DNA of 64,000 bases, taken from NCBI GenBank assembly GCA_014549065.1, contig JACDOX010000224.1:794835-858834 (forward strand). Reading direction: 5' to 3'. The DNA is from Cardinalis cardinalis. Lineage: Eukaryota; Chordata; Aves; Passeriformes; Cardinalidae. Numbering within the stretch: position 1 is the first letter of the stretch; the number at the start of each line of letters is the position of its first letter. This document shows, piece by piece, positions 36,801-49,100 of this stretch. The translations under genes were made by a program, and so were the position numbers. The notes under the pieces are model-generated. The model did not search any database and had not been told where the DNA came from. It worked only from the letters and a program-made list of their open reading frames with translations.

Positions 36801-39291
36801 GCCAGCCCAGTCAGTAGGTTTCAGTCATTAATAAAAACAGTGCTGTTCAAACAGTTTCCTAATCAAAACAGTTGTATCAGCACGTTAACTCCCTCAGAGC
36901 TGGAGGCACGTGCCATTGCCTGTGAACACTTGGTGCTGCTATCATGATCATGTACTGACTTTGTGGCCAGACCCAGCTGGGTTACCCTGCCATCCTTGGT
37001 GCAGAGAGCAGTGGAGATCCCTGCTGAAGGAAGGGGCAGTGATCACCCCATTTATGCCACGTGCAGATGCAGATATTGGGAAAGAATCCTTGAGTTTTCT
37101 GCAGGGCACTCCTTACAGGGAGGTGGCTGTGAATGAGATGATGGCAGGTGACAGTGTTTGCAAAGTGTGTGCAACCTGCTGTTGAGTGGAGGATTTCTGC
37201 AGGAGATTAAAGGGTAGAGTGAGGATAACAAGCAGTGAAAGTAAACAATTTCAAATGAGGTCCAAAGCAATTACTGGAAGGTCATGCATTTCAATGTATT
37301 CCTCTCCAAGTGTTTTAGAGAAACTAGGTTCCCCACAAACCACTGTGGTTGGAGAATAAAAGTATAAGCTTTGAAAAAAACACAGTCGTCGTTCCATGGA
37401 TTCTCAGCAGAATAACTTTGTGTCTTCTGTTCAGCACAGTGCAGATGTCTTATTTACCCTTCCTGCCATATTATTTTGTAGGTTTGTGTAATTTAATTAT
37501 TGCTTTTCTGAGAAGTTTCAAGTGGCTTGCTCTGCATATCCAATAAAGAGTCTCCCTTGTTAATCTCTAGTTAAATGTTTGACAGGCCAAGCAGTGAGAG
37601 GATGGTGCTGAGGACAGAATGAACATGACTTAGAAATAATGGGTCAGAAGTTCTGAAAGGGAAACTAGAGCAGAAACTCTGGCAGATATTATGGAGAGCA
37701 GTTGTGGAAGAATGGCAGGGTAGTTTAGCAACTGGGACTGGAAATCTGGAAACTGTCGTCAGAAATAGCCTGAGGTGACAGAATAATGCAGCTGCAACAT
37801 GGTATGGGGTATAGGCCAGCAAACAGGAGGGGGCTGGGTGAAGCCATCCAGCTAAAGGAAAAGGCCACAAATTGAGGGAATGCTGGTGTGTAATAACTTG
37901 CTGTTAGGACTTCCGTAAGCTTTTAGATTTCTGAAGGGAAGTGCTTTTTGTTTGCCACCTTTGTAGTCTTTGACCATGTGTTCTTACTTTTTTTTTCTTT
38001 GTAAATGTGTTAACATTTGCTGGGGTAATGTATTACTGGCAGCTGGCCAAACTGCATGAATTTAGGTCGCCTTGGTACTCTTTTTTCCCAGAAAAATATA
38101 TCCATTGGTGAATTTTATCTAACAACATTTGGTTAAAGAAAGTCTGTGTTTTTATGACAAAGCAGTGGTTGCAAACTGTATCTGAGCAACTCACTTTATC
38201 AGCAGAAATCTACCCAACCACATTGCCAAACCCCAGCTTCCTTGAGCCTTGTCAATGTCTCTGACTGCCCTGGATTCCTTCCCTTCAAACATGCTGCTTT
38301 GCTCAGTGCCTGGAGAGCCACCCAACCCAAAGCAGCTTTCTGAGCATCACGTGCTCCTCAGGCATGCCACACTCAGCTTTGTGTATACAAAGAAAGAGGC
38401 TTGGAAGAAGTTTCACTGCTCCTCAGAGTGTGCTTTACTTATTGCCCAAGAGAGATTGGGCAGGACAGCAATTTCTGCATTGACCCTTTGCAGTCAAGCA
38501 GGCTCTTAGTACACAGCGTGGAGCTGGGTGCTGTTGCTGTACCTACCAAAACAGATAATTTGGTAGTGGCAAGAGGGGTATAAAAATGTAAGAGTTAAAA
38601 CTTTTCAGTGTTTTGGTGTGGGTTTTCCCCCCTGGCTTTTCTCTAGAGTCAGGAATAGCCCTTGGATGGCTCTGGCTTGTGTAATGCCAAGTCTGAAAGA
38701 TTTGAGTGAGAGAGGGAGAGAGGTCGACAGGGCCCCAAAATGCAGATGTGGGAATCTGCTGTGATTTGACATCTCTAGTTGTTTCCCTTCTCCTACAAAA
38801 CTATACAGTGAAATGCCTCATCCTGAAATATTCTTGGCAATAACATATGCAGGGCACTGTTAATTTGGGATTGTTACAGACATCAGCCACAAAAAAATTC
38901 TCTGCAACACTTTCCAGGCTTTTCTTCCCTCAAGTTTAATTCCGTGTCAGAGAAGTAATAATGACGTTTTTGTTATAAGCATATTTACAAGCTTGTCCAT
39001 AGTGTCCAGTGCTTCACTCTGTTAGGTGAGTAGGACTTCAGGAATTTTCAAGTCATTCACAAAATGGAGTGGAAAAAGATGCTCATCAGAATTGTATGAT
39101 CCATCAGTATTGTGCTCATCATTATGTATTGTGTAAAGAAGTATACCCCAAAAAAATCTTTCCTTGCTCTGAAGCCTTTCTTGAATAGGACACGCCCTAA
39201 ATAATTGTTTTGCAACTTGGTTTTGATGTAAATATATCTTGGTGGAGCTACAGCTTGTCTTAAACTCTGCTTCTGTTTTTTTTTATTTCAG

Positions 39292-39386
39292 GAAAGGTAG
39301 CTATACAGAAAGAAGATCTGCAGAAGTATCATAACAGAGACACCTGGTTTCAACTCCAGCATGTTGATGCTGATTCAGAAGTACAG
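39292..39386 (+). CDS. RASA3: RASA3 exon 4: end of C2A domain
   Basis: A 95-nt internal exon. It completes the glycine codon from exon 3, encodes 31 further codons and ends exactly at a codon boundary (CAG before donor gtgagg at 39387). The translation includes KVAIQKEDLQKYHNRD, TWFQLQHVDADSEVQ. The GKVAI strand followed by a variable segment and WFQLQ is the standard C-terminal half of a C2 domain, covering about residues 93-124. The acceptor is preceded by a strong T-rich tract. Identity to RASA3 is clear; RASA2 differs at several of these positions. Confidence 0.97.
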
Positions 39387-40970
39387 GTGAGGTGGTTTAA
39401 AAAAATATCTTNGCAAAAAGTATTTGTAACAAGGCCATGGCAGTTTCATGGGTTTCATAGCTCTGGGACAGATATGTTGCTTCCCTACAAAAAGGAAGCA
39501 TTGCCCATTAGTATGGTTTGGGTTTTGGTGATAATTGTAGGGTGGATTACAAGTGCATAAATCACTGGGGATTAGGATTCTGCCTACAGAAATAATGAAA
39601 AAAATGTAAACTGGTCTGATACAAGGAGGGTGTATTTATCTCAAGTATCAAATAACTTCAGGCCCTATAAATAACAGTTGATTCCTCAGGGAGTGGAGAC
39701 ATCTTGAAAAGAGTATCTGCAGGTACTGCTTAAAATAATTATGTAGGCAGGTTGCCACAAGAATGGCAACAAGCACATCTTAAATGTGAAAAACATTCCT
39801 TGCCAGATCTCTAGGCCCTCTCCCATACAATGGGAATGCTGATAATTGTATTACTTCAACCCTAAATTAGATTTAGGATTTGGTACTTTGCAAATTTTTC
39901 TACACAGTGTGACTCCCCTTTCTGTACTTTTCCTCTTTTGAAGCAGATTCTATTTTCTGTTATGACATTAGGTCTTGTGAAAACAGTCATTATAACAAAG
40001 CAAGAAATCAAATTATATAGCAGGATACTGTGCCAGTTACTTTTTTTTCTCCTCCTGTAAGTATATATTACAGATCACTTTTGAACCACAATATTTGTTT
40101 AGGAGGAGACATGAATATCTGGCCTGTGCAAAAGTCTCAGATAAATGCAAGGGGAAATGCCTCTTAGATACTTCTGTATGGTAGTGTTGGACACAGTGTC
40201 TTGGCTTCTCAGTCTGTGTGCAAGTCTGCACATATACTGGGTTGGAAAATGACACTTTAAATGCACGCACATTCCAGCANACAGTGCAGTCATGTATGGT
40301 GAAGCATATGTGAAAATACATGCAAGATTAGGTCTTCTTTTTGTTTGGAGAGACAAATAATACCCTGTTGGGCCTGTGATAGAAAGCAAGCCTCAGGACA
40401 GCCTCTTCAGCCTGTGACATTCTCTCGAAAAATATTGATCCTCTTTAATGCCACATTTCAGTGTCACTGCTGATGGAAAGGCTTTTTAACAGGCTTTTAA
40501 CTATGAGATCTATTCTGTTTACCCTGGTGTGTCCCTGTCTTCTTACTCCAAAGCCTCTTATGACAGTGCCTTTAGAACAATAGATTAAGTGTTTATTTCC
40601 TGTAGGATATGAAAACTTTCCCTTTGTAATTTATCAGTTGAAGAAAGCCAATATTTAGATAAGCTTCTGCATTGTTTGTTTTGTTACAATATTTATACAG
40701 AGTGAATTTGTGGAAGCTTTTTAGACCAAGGTGCTTTTAAGGGCAGCAGTGCTAATGTAAGGTCCAGACAGCTCTAGCTATGAGTGATAAGGGGCGCAGG
40801 ATTTGCTGGAAGCATGTTCTCTCTTCATAATTGTGCAGTTTGTCACTTCTGTTTGCATCTTCACTAGAGCCCAACTCTTAAAATCTGTTTCTGGGCTCCA
40901 TGATAAGCATTTATTTCAAGTAGTGTAAATATGATTTACATTATGCTCTAATTTTATCCATTTATTTAAA

Positions 40971-41002
40971 TGTTCCTTGGTCTTTATGTTNCTTGGTCTT
41001 TG
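40971..41002. repeat. Two-copy tandem duplication, 16-bp unit
   Basis: Two adjacent units beginning tgtt and containing cttggtcttt occupy 40971-40986 and 40987-41002. They differ at the last base and at one ambiguous base (n at 40991). A simple tandem micro-duplication. Confidence 0.9.
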
Positions 41003-41484
41003 TGTTGAAACTGCAAGAGGGCCTGGTTTTCTGTAATTGTGGAAACAGATTTGTAAATATTTTGTATGAATTCTTACGCAAGTGAAGATAGCCAAATGAA
41101 TTTTTTTTGTTTGTACCTTTTACATTTGCAGTATCTCAGTTGTCCTAAGCACTTCAGGATTTGTATGGGAAAATAAAATTCCTGTTTTAACGATGAATGT
41201 TTTTACAGTGCTACTCAGTTTTCCTTCAATTTTAAAGAAAATAGTTTAAGAAATTTTTAATAGTTAACATTTGCAGTGAATCATGCAAATACTAGTACAA
41301 AGGCAGTCTTAATGTGGCAANTATAAGTTTTATCATTCTAGCAGTTTTTCCAATACTATCTAGTGGATTAAACTTTGAGCTGTAGGCCAGGAAACTCCTG
41401 CATTTTCTGCTTTTGTCAGCCAGGGGCTGTTGTACTGTTTTTCCATGTTGTAGATCACTTCATGGCTATTCAGCTATGCATCAC

Positions 41485-41590
41485 AGCACTCTATTGAGGT
41501 AAGGTATTGTCACTCCCACACTTTGAATACAGTGAGAGTAAATGTCAGAAAGAATGTGACTTGCTTGGGGTTATGCAGTCAGACTGAGAA
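41485..41590 (+). mobile_element. Possible ancient L2/MIR-type remnant
   Basis: The order of short blocks (ctattgaggtaaggtatt, a central purine-rich part, then gtgacttgcttggggttatg and cagtcaga) resembles the conserved 3' segment shared by LINE2 and MIR-type elements, which ends in a gtgacttgcccaaggtcaca-like block. Divergence is large, so this is a tentative call. A profile search would decide it. Confidence 0.35.
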
Positions 41591-44023
41591 ATTAAAAAAG
41601 AAAAAGGGGACCAGGTTTCTAATTATTTCTAATACATTAGGCCATGATATGAAAGAAACTGGGTAAGAATAATAAACCTATGAGGGACTTAACTTTACCA
41701 TGTGTGAAGTCTAAAAATACCCAGGTTTTAAGCAGAGCAGCCAGCACAGTCAGAAACTGAAAGCCGCCTTAAAAACAATGGATTGTTCAAAAATTAGTGA
41801 TATTGGATGCTGTGTTTCTTGTGGCCCACTTTTGGGACATGGTACCTCATTTTTGAGAACAGAAAGACTGATTTGAAATGATAGATAATAACATTTGTGA
41901 TGCAAGAACTGATATTTTGAGCTATCTGAAGTTTCATGAGAGGAATTTAAAATTTTGTTCGGCATGGTTGGTACCTCATTTGTATGAGTTCCTGTATACT
42001 TTAAAAAATCAGTATGTAAGTGTTAGTGTTGTATAACTTCATCACAGATTGTTTCCAAGGTGTTTAGCTTGAGACTTTGAATCTAGTTTTATGGTTTTAC
42101 AACCTTGCCAATTCTTACTGTCTTATAAAGGTGCTTTGTATGTTCAGGAGTGAGATTATGGCTTCATAAATTTTATTGCAGATAAGGATGTTACTGACAG
42201 CAGGACTACATTAATTGTCAGAATACACAGATATGAGTATTACTGTCAGATGCTTTAATGCCACCTCCATTTATTGCTTGACAGCAAGTAAAGGAGTCTG
42301 GCATGATTGCTTATGCTGAAGAAAAAATGAGGGCATTGTATGTCTGGGCTGAGTGCTGCTGAGCCTGTGATCTCACCAGCACCTTGTGTTCAGTCTCACA
42401 GGTGGGACTGTGCAGCTGCTCAGCCCACAGATGCAGAGCAGGCAGTACAACCCACCCGATGCCTTTTGTGGGTTCGGTTCACCAGTTATCTAGCAAACCC
42501 ACCCAGTGAGATAATCAGCATCATCAGGTGCATCTGAACTTCCCCTTGCCTGAGTCAGTGGANAACAATGGCTAGCAGAGCACAGGTCTGTGTCAGTCAG
42601 CAGTGGGCTGTAGCTGCCCCTTGAAGTTGACAGGCTTTTTCTCTGTTGCTTCATCAATGCCCCCACATTTTACTGGCTGGTTTTGCTCTCACTAGTTTGA
42701 AGATAGCACATTGCATAGTCTGTTCTAGTCCGGTCAGTGGATACCCTGGATGCTGTTGAGATAGAGGTGGGTGATGAAACAGCAGTTGTGCTCTAGGTGG
42801 TTAAATTTGAGCTACTCTGTGAAGAACAAATGATAAAACTTCAGCTTGTATTTGTGTTTGGCATACAAATATGAAATGACATGATGTTTGAGTATTTCCT
42901 TTTTAAATATAGAGTAAAAATGTTAAATGTGATTGGGAAGCTTTCTTATATAGAGTACAGAATGGAAGTTGACAGCAGCCATTAATGTTTAACTTATGGC
43001 TTAACTTTCCAGACTGAGAAACTTGTTCTGGAGGTAGAAAGCTATAACCAGGTAGGTTTGTGTGCATTTAGCTGAAAGAATTTTAAGCTGTCATCTTCTG
43101 ATAGAGCCTGCCTCCTCCTCAGTACTGTGCCCAGAGTTAAATGCCCAGTGTGTGACAGTACACGAGTCTATGAATTTTAGTGAGAAGTAGAACAGGAATT
43201 GAGCCATTACTGAAAATGGTTTAACTTTTGCATTGGAATAGATTATGAACAGTCAGGCAGCTTCAGTTGGAGGGGAGCGGCTAGCAGCAGCAGAGACAAC
43301 ATTGTAAGCTGCTTGAGGCCAGGAGGAGCATGATGTTGCACACTTTATATGGGATGTGTTTCTTTTCCATTAGTCATTTGTCTTTCAGGACCTGCTGTAT
43401 TCTCATTGTCACACTTTTTGAGATCTGGAAGCAAAAATAGCCATGCTGTTGTGTGTACCTCTTTTTTGATCCATGAATGTTTTCCTTTTCTTCACAGAAG
43501 GAAGTTTACCCAACAGTAACTGATTCAGATATTTGCCTAGGGCTGTAGATGACAGATGCTCTCAGTGGTCCATGTGTTCTCAGTGGAATTTAAGCCCAAG
43601 TGCACATGCAATTTTTAAAAGGCTTTTCCTGGTTTTGAGTAGTTTTCCCCTTAATATTTTTTCACATGAAGTTCATAGTTCAAGTCTGTTTTGTGAAGTT
43701 TGAGCTATGCTGCCTAAACATTCTTTGTGTACATGTAATCAGTGAAGTGGTTAAAGATCCAGAGATGTTCTGATTATTATCTATATACACTACCATACTC
43801 CAAACCATGTTGTCAGTATATGCCTAAATGGGGGCATTTGCAAAGAGAGTTAGATTATTCTGACAAGTTTTCCTGNGCAGGCTCTTGTTTTAAAAGTTCC
43901 CCTTTTTAAGTGTGCTTTGAGTTACTTCCTCCATCTCATTGACAAATGGGAAATAGTCATGTCCTCTTACAGCTGAGTTCTCAGTTCTAAATAATAGAAT
44001 GCTTTTCCAAAGCCATTTATGCT

Positions 44024-44046
44024 CAATGACTTGTATAAAGTCATTG
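44024..44046. repeat. Short perfect hairpin, 9-bp arms
   Basis: caatgactt (44024-44032) and aagtcattg (44038-44046) are perfect inverted copies around a 5-nt loop. Nothing nearby indicates a function. Confidence 0.85.
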
Positions 44047-45739
44047 TTGGGGCAAAAAAAAGTCTGACAAAAACTTGATAATTGCTCATTTCCCCTTCCT
44101 TCTCATAAGAACTTTGATGTGTCTAAGATATCTATTTGGCTATCAACTTAATAAAAATAAAAGGCATGTAAAGGGCAGATAACCAACACTGAGGAAGCAA
44201 ATTGTCTCACATTTAACCTTCTGTACTCAAAGCTTTGTGCCAGAGATTAAATGATGTTAAGTACTTTCTTCAAACACCAAAAGCTTTTCCTCTTCCCTTT
44301 CACCACTTTAACATTTTGTCTATGCAGGCCTTTGACTATTGTTGATTGAACGTGCCTGTTCTTGAGAATGGACTGTGTCATGTGGTGTACTATTCTTCAT
44401 TAGTGGAAAACATTATTTATGGGTATGTTTGGACAGTACACCTAAAATCCTCTTGTCTTGGTCAACCTAACTACTGGCTCTGAAATGCTGCCTGTATATT
44501 AGCTAGAAGAACCTAGCTAAGGCATGGTGTGGCCCTCCAAGAAAAGGTTCCTTTTTGTGAGTACCTTCCTGTTGAATGTGTCCCAAGTGTCAGACTTCAT
44601 GAATTAAATCTTGGCCTTCTGGGGTGGGAGTTTTGCCGTGAGTTCATCAGAGCCAAGGTTTTACCACAAATTTTTTAATTAGCTGATCTTGTCCATCACA
44701 CAAGACTGAATACAGTTTATCCCAGATCTGTGGAGGAAGCTGGAAGTGTTACTTTGTTATTTTTATTCACCTTGTTGAAATTTCCAAGGACAGTCCCATG
44801 TCTGCTTGCTTCCTGTTCTGTATAAATCAATGCTCTTTGTATATGTGGAGCAAGTCATGTTGAACTGTGATGGCTCTGTTGCTAATTGTTAATTAAGAAT
44901 ATACATTTGAAGATAAAAGATATAATTGTCTTTAGGAGCAACTGTGCAGAGCAGTTTCACTCCAGTAATTGATAGAATTACATTATCTGATGAACAATTA
45001 AGAGCATTGCATGCCCACTGTCCAACACTGATATTTTCTATCTTTGTGTAGGTACTTAAACACTTCTAGCATAAAAATGAGTCACTGATGCATTTTGTAC
45101 AACCTACTGTAAGCATGGGTAAATGCAAATGGTAAAAAGAAGAAGCTGCTTCCAGGTTTGGTATCAGCTTTTAACCACAAACAGGAAATAAATAGGTGCT
45201 ACCCTCTATATTTTGAACAGTGGCACATAAGCTTCTATCTTCTAGTTGTTTTGAAGAGAGATGACATGTCTGTTTTGATAGGGTGGGGAGAATCTTGAGG
45301 CTAAATGCCTACTGACAAAATTATTTGAGACAACTGAACCATGCATCAGCAATGGTAAATAATGTTTGTGGTAAAGGGAAAGAGCAGCTATTGACCAGAT
45401 CCTGCTTTGTGGCAAGACTTCCTGTGTGAATGTAAGAGCACAGTATTCAGACTTAACAGCACAAAGGGCTAGGACAGCTAATCATGTTTTAGTCTATTAC
45501 TTTTCAGTAGCTGGTCTATTGTGGTGAGGAGCACCTACTGCTGAATGATGAGTACATGGTTTTAAAGTAACATACCTGGGGCTATATCTGCAGAACATAA
45601 TTTGTCTGGGGGAATGAAATCCTTTCTTTTACAACATCTACATATTATATCCCATCAAACTATTTGAGAAGAAAATGGGGTTAATTTTAAGGATTTTGAC
45701 CATATGGCAGTATTCTTCCTTTAGAGAAACAGGAAGGTT

Positions 45740-46160
45740 AACATTATGCCATGTGAAGTTGTTTGCCAGCTCCTGAGCAATTCTGACATGCTTGCACATA
45801 TGGAGAGCAAGCAGATATCAGTTCCGCTTTGCTTAGCATTTATGAATCCGTGCAGTGCTGAACAGAGCTGCTGCACTTTCCTCAGCAATCAGCGGCGTTC
45901 TGTTCCAGTTTCTGGGAGCTGCTCTGTGGTCCAGCAGGCAGGCTGTGATCTCTGGCATGATCCTCAGACCTTTCCCAGCCGCCCGCTGCCCTCTGCTAAA
46001 GGAAGGAGCAGCTGCTACAAACAGCAAGTGTAGACAGCAAACAAACTCCTCCTTCCTCCTGCTCTCAGACCTGCTGTTAGGCCTGACCTTATGTCAGGCT
46101 GCTGATAATACTGCAGGGCTGGATTTACCTAAAGCAGTAGCTGTACCCTTGATCTTTTCT
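45740..46160. other. GC- and CpG-richer pocket in intron 4
   Basis: Compared with the AT-rich, CpG-poor surroundings, this stretch is visibly richer in C and G. It has about six CpG dinucleotides between 45824 and 45986 and several cagctg-type E-box motifs. Overlapping open frames on both strands (114 codons at 45855-46199 on +, 64 codons at 45833-46027 on -) are a by-product of this composition and match nothing I know. It could be an enhancer or an old insertion; neither is shown. Confidence 0.4.
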
Positions 46161-49100
46161 CTCCCACTCCCTCAAGGGCCACATTTAGTGAGCCCTTAGG
46201 GTTTGGCTCAGTTTTCTTGTTTGCTTTTAAGTTTTACTGAAGGTGGAAAGTGACTTCCCAAGAAGTTGGGTAAAAAGGTTTCAGAGTAGACAGAATCTGC
46301 CCAATAATGTTTGCTATATTCTGAAATAAAATCTGGAAAGACTGAAAAAGCAGTGGTGCAGGTTATTGCCTAATTTGGGATGGTCTCTGTGCAAGGCTGA
46401 GTTCTTCCGGTGCTCATTTCTCCAGACAATTTGGAGCAAGGAAAAATAAATCAATACACTAGTGTTGTCGCAGTCCTGAATTTGAGATTCCAAAAAAAAA
46501 TGAAGTGCTGGCATGAGTCAGTCTTGAGCTGTGGTTCATGTCACCTGCTTAGCCTAGTCTTCTCCTACAGCTCCTGTCTGTTATATCTCATTCCTCCTCC
46601 ACCTCCAGGAGCTGGGGTGAGACTGCTTGCAGCAGAAACACTCTACCAGCAGGATGAAGAGTAAGGAACCAAAAGTGGGTCCCAGTCCCTCTTTCCACAA
46701 TACTGAGCAATGAGCAGAGTTGAGTTGTGTTAGGAAAAGTGTCCCAATGTGCAATGAATGTTTGGAAAAACTTTCATCCAGATGCACCTCCCACCTTGGG
46801 GGAAAGTTCCCAGCAAAATTGGGTAGGCTAGTGATAAGTAGAAAGGTGGGTTACCACAAACCTCTTGCCAGGAGGTTTAATAGTAAACAAATACCTTACT
46901 TAGGAGTTTTTCTGATATCAACTGTTGTTCTTATGTGGAAGTGAATTATCATGCTGTGTGAGCCCTGGATAATTAAGACTGTTGACCTGATGCTTAATAG
47001 TCAAGCAAACTGNATATTTTCTGGTTTTGTTTAAAATCAGCAGGGAAGACTTGTTCTTCTCCTTTGTTTTTATAAAGTGAAAGATTTCTAAAAATTTGAT
47101 AGTAACAAAAAGGATGGAGGCCTGGATGATACTTGCTTTAAAATGATTTAGAAAATTTGGGTAGATTTGGCTCCTGTCTTGAGCTTAGGCAGACTGACAG
47201 TCTTCTGTGCATCTTCTAGAGCCTCAGATAGGCACGAAAGTTCCTGGTATTTGTCAGTGGTTTTTCATAAATATTTCTCTGAAAAACCAGATTGCATCTC
47301 TTTTGCTCTGGGCTGGATGTTGCATCTGAGTCTACAGTCACTGCTCCATGTGGGGTGTGTCAGATTCCAGGGCAAAATGAATGCATTTAACTGCACTCTG
47401 ACACAGCTTCCAGTGGTGTCCTGGTGACCTTGCAAATACTGCCTCAGAGGCCTTGTTCAGGATGCTAAAACTGCTTCATGCCAGGATGGCAGAACTTTGT
47501 CATGAGAGTAACTTTAGGATAATCTGTGGTCATGCATTTTCTTTTCCTTCAAAGTACTGCGGTTAAATTAAACCACAAATTTGCAACTGCTGGAAACATG
47601 ATACAGTTAGGTAGGTTTTGTGTACTTTTATTTGCTTTATAACTGTTTTCTGGTGTTTCAATCCACAGTGGCTCACTGCTTCATACCAGGCAGAAAGGAG
47701 GTGGCTGGAGACAGGCTTTCCCTGTATCTAGAAAACCAGGACTTTGAGTCTTTTCCCATTTTTTGCCAACCTGCAGTCAGTTTCGTTTTCGGATAACAGA
47801 GTGTGTAGTAAAGGTTGTATCTAACAAGCATAGTATAATTTGTGTTTTCATCAGTAAGGCCTTTCAAAAGCTTTTTGTTACTGATTTCCTTTTGAGTACT
47901 GTCTGCTTCCCTACAAGAAATTCAGTCATCCAATGGCTTCTCTAATCAATAACTGGAAGCTGGCAGGCCCCATTATGTGGTGTTAGATGTGGCTAGGAAG
48001 GAGGTGTGACCTGTGAAACCACCCTCCATATCAGCAGGAGCTGATGGAAAAGGAAGTGTTCAGCAGTTGAATTGGCACTCCTTCAGCTTGTTCCTTGAAA
48101 AGGGGTCCTACCCTTCCACAGGAGAGGATTGCGCTAATAAGCATAACTGCTTCTAGGAACAACCCTGAAATATATTTGTTAATGGAAGTGTTTTGAGTAA
48201 TCAATCCATGCTGCTTCAGAATTGCCAAACCTCCAGATTTTTTTCTCAGAAAAAAGAAAGCATTATAGCCTCATAATGCAGGACTGAGCCTAGACTCAAT
48301 CCTTGGCTCCAAAGGAGGGATTCTCTCTGAGCAGGACAAGGCCACTGTTTCAGTTTTCGGTAAAATGGACTTTTTTTGTTCTGTTGCATTGTCTAATCTT
48401 TCCTGCTTGTAAACTCTGCAGACCTACTACAATAAAAGACTCCTATTATTATTACAGTAGTTCTGTTAATACTAAAAGTATAAATTTCTTTCTTACAAAC
48501 TGTCAGTCAAAGATCATGGCAATTCTCTGTTTCTGTGGTACATTTAATCCATTATAGATTGGCCTTCTTGTTGATTAGATTAACTTTTGATCTTATGATA
48601 CTGATTTATTGCAGTTTTCTGTGTTCCCTTTGCAAAATGAATTATCTGGTGTTTTGTAAACCCAGCTAATGCCATTTCTCAGGAGTGAATTTATTCAGCT
48701 GAATCCTTATGTTTTGCATAATGGTATAATTGATTTTGGAAAAAGCGTTCTGTTTATGTAAGGGTAACCTTTTCTGTAAATTAAGCCTGGAAGCATGTTA
48801 CTGTAGCCTTATTTCAAGGTATTTGAGTTTTTAACTGAGAGTAGAACACTGGAAGGTGTTTTGGGAATAGTTGTAGGCTGCTGGTCCCAGTGATCCCATG
48901 ACCTCTGTTTTGCTGTAGGAAGCTTGGAGTCACTCTTGGGGCAGCTGACCATTTTCAAAGCTTTCACAAGAGAAAGATGAAAGCTACAAGAAAAAATGAC
49001 TTTTAGCCCATGCGAGGCATCACGATCATTTTATGCTTAATATAGCTAGGAAAATGTGTGAAATACTGCTGATTTTTAAAAATATTTTTTTCAACCTTAT

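Larger units (their letters stand above)
27510..39291 (+). other. RASA3: RASA3 intron 3
   Basis: An 11,782-bp phase-1 intron splitting a glycine codon (donor gtatgt, acceptor AG at 39290-39291 after a T-rich tract). It holds an antisense CR1 copy at 29051-29913 and a 15-bp direct repeat at 30839-30872. Slightly CpG-enriched pockets lie near 33.4-33.6 kb and 35.0-35.3 kb. The open frames in those pockets, such as 35001-35420 on the - strand, have no recognisable features. I see no other gene. Confidence 0.94.
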
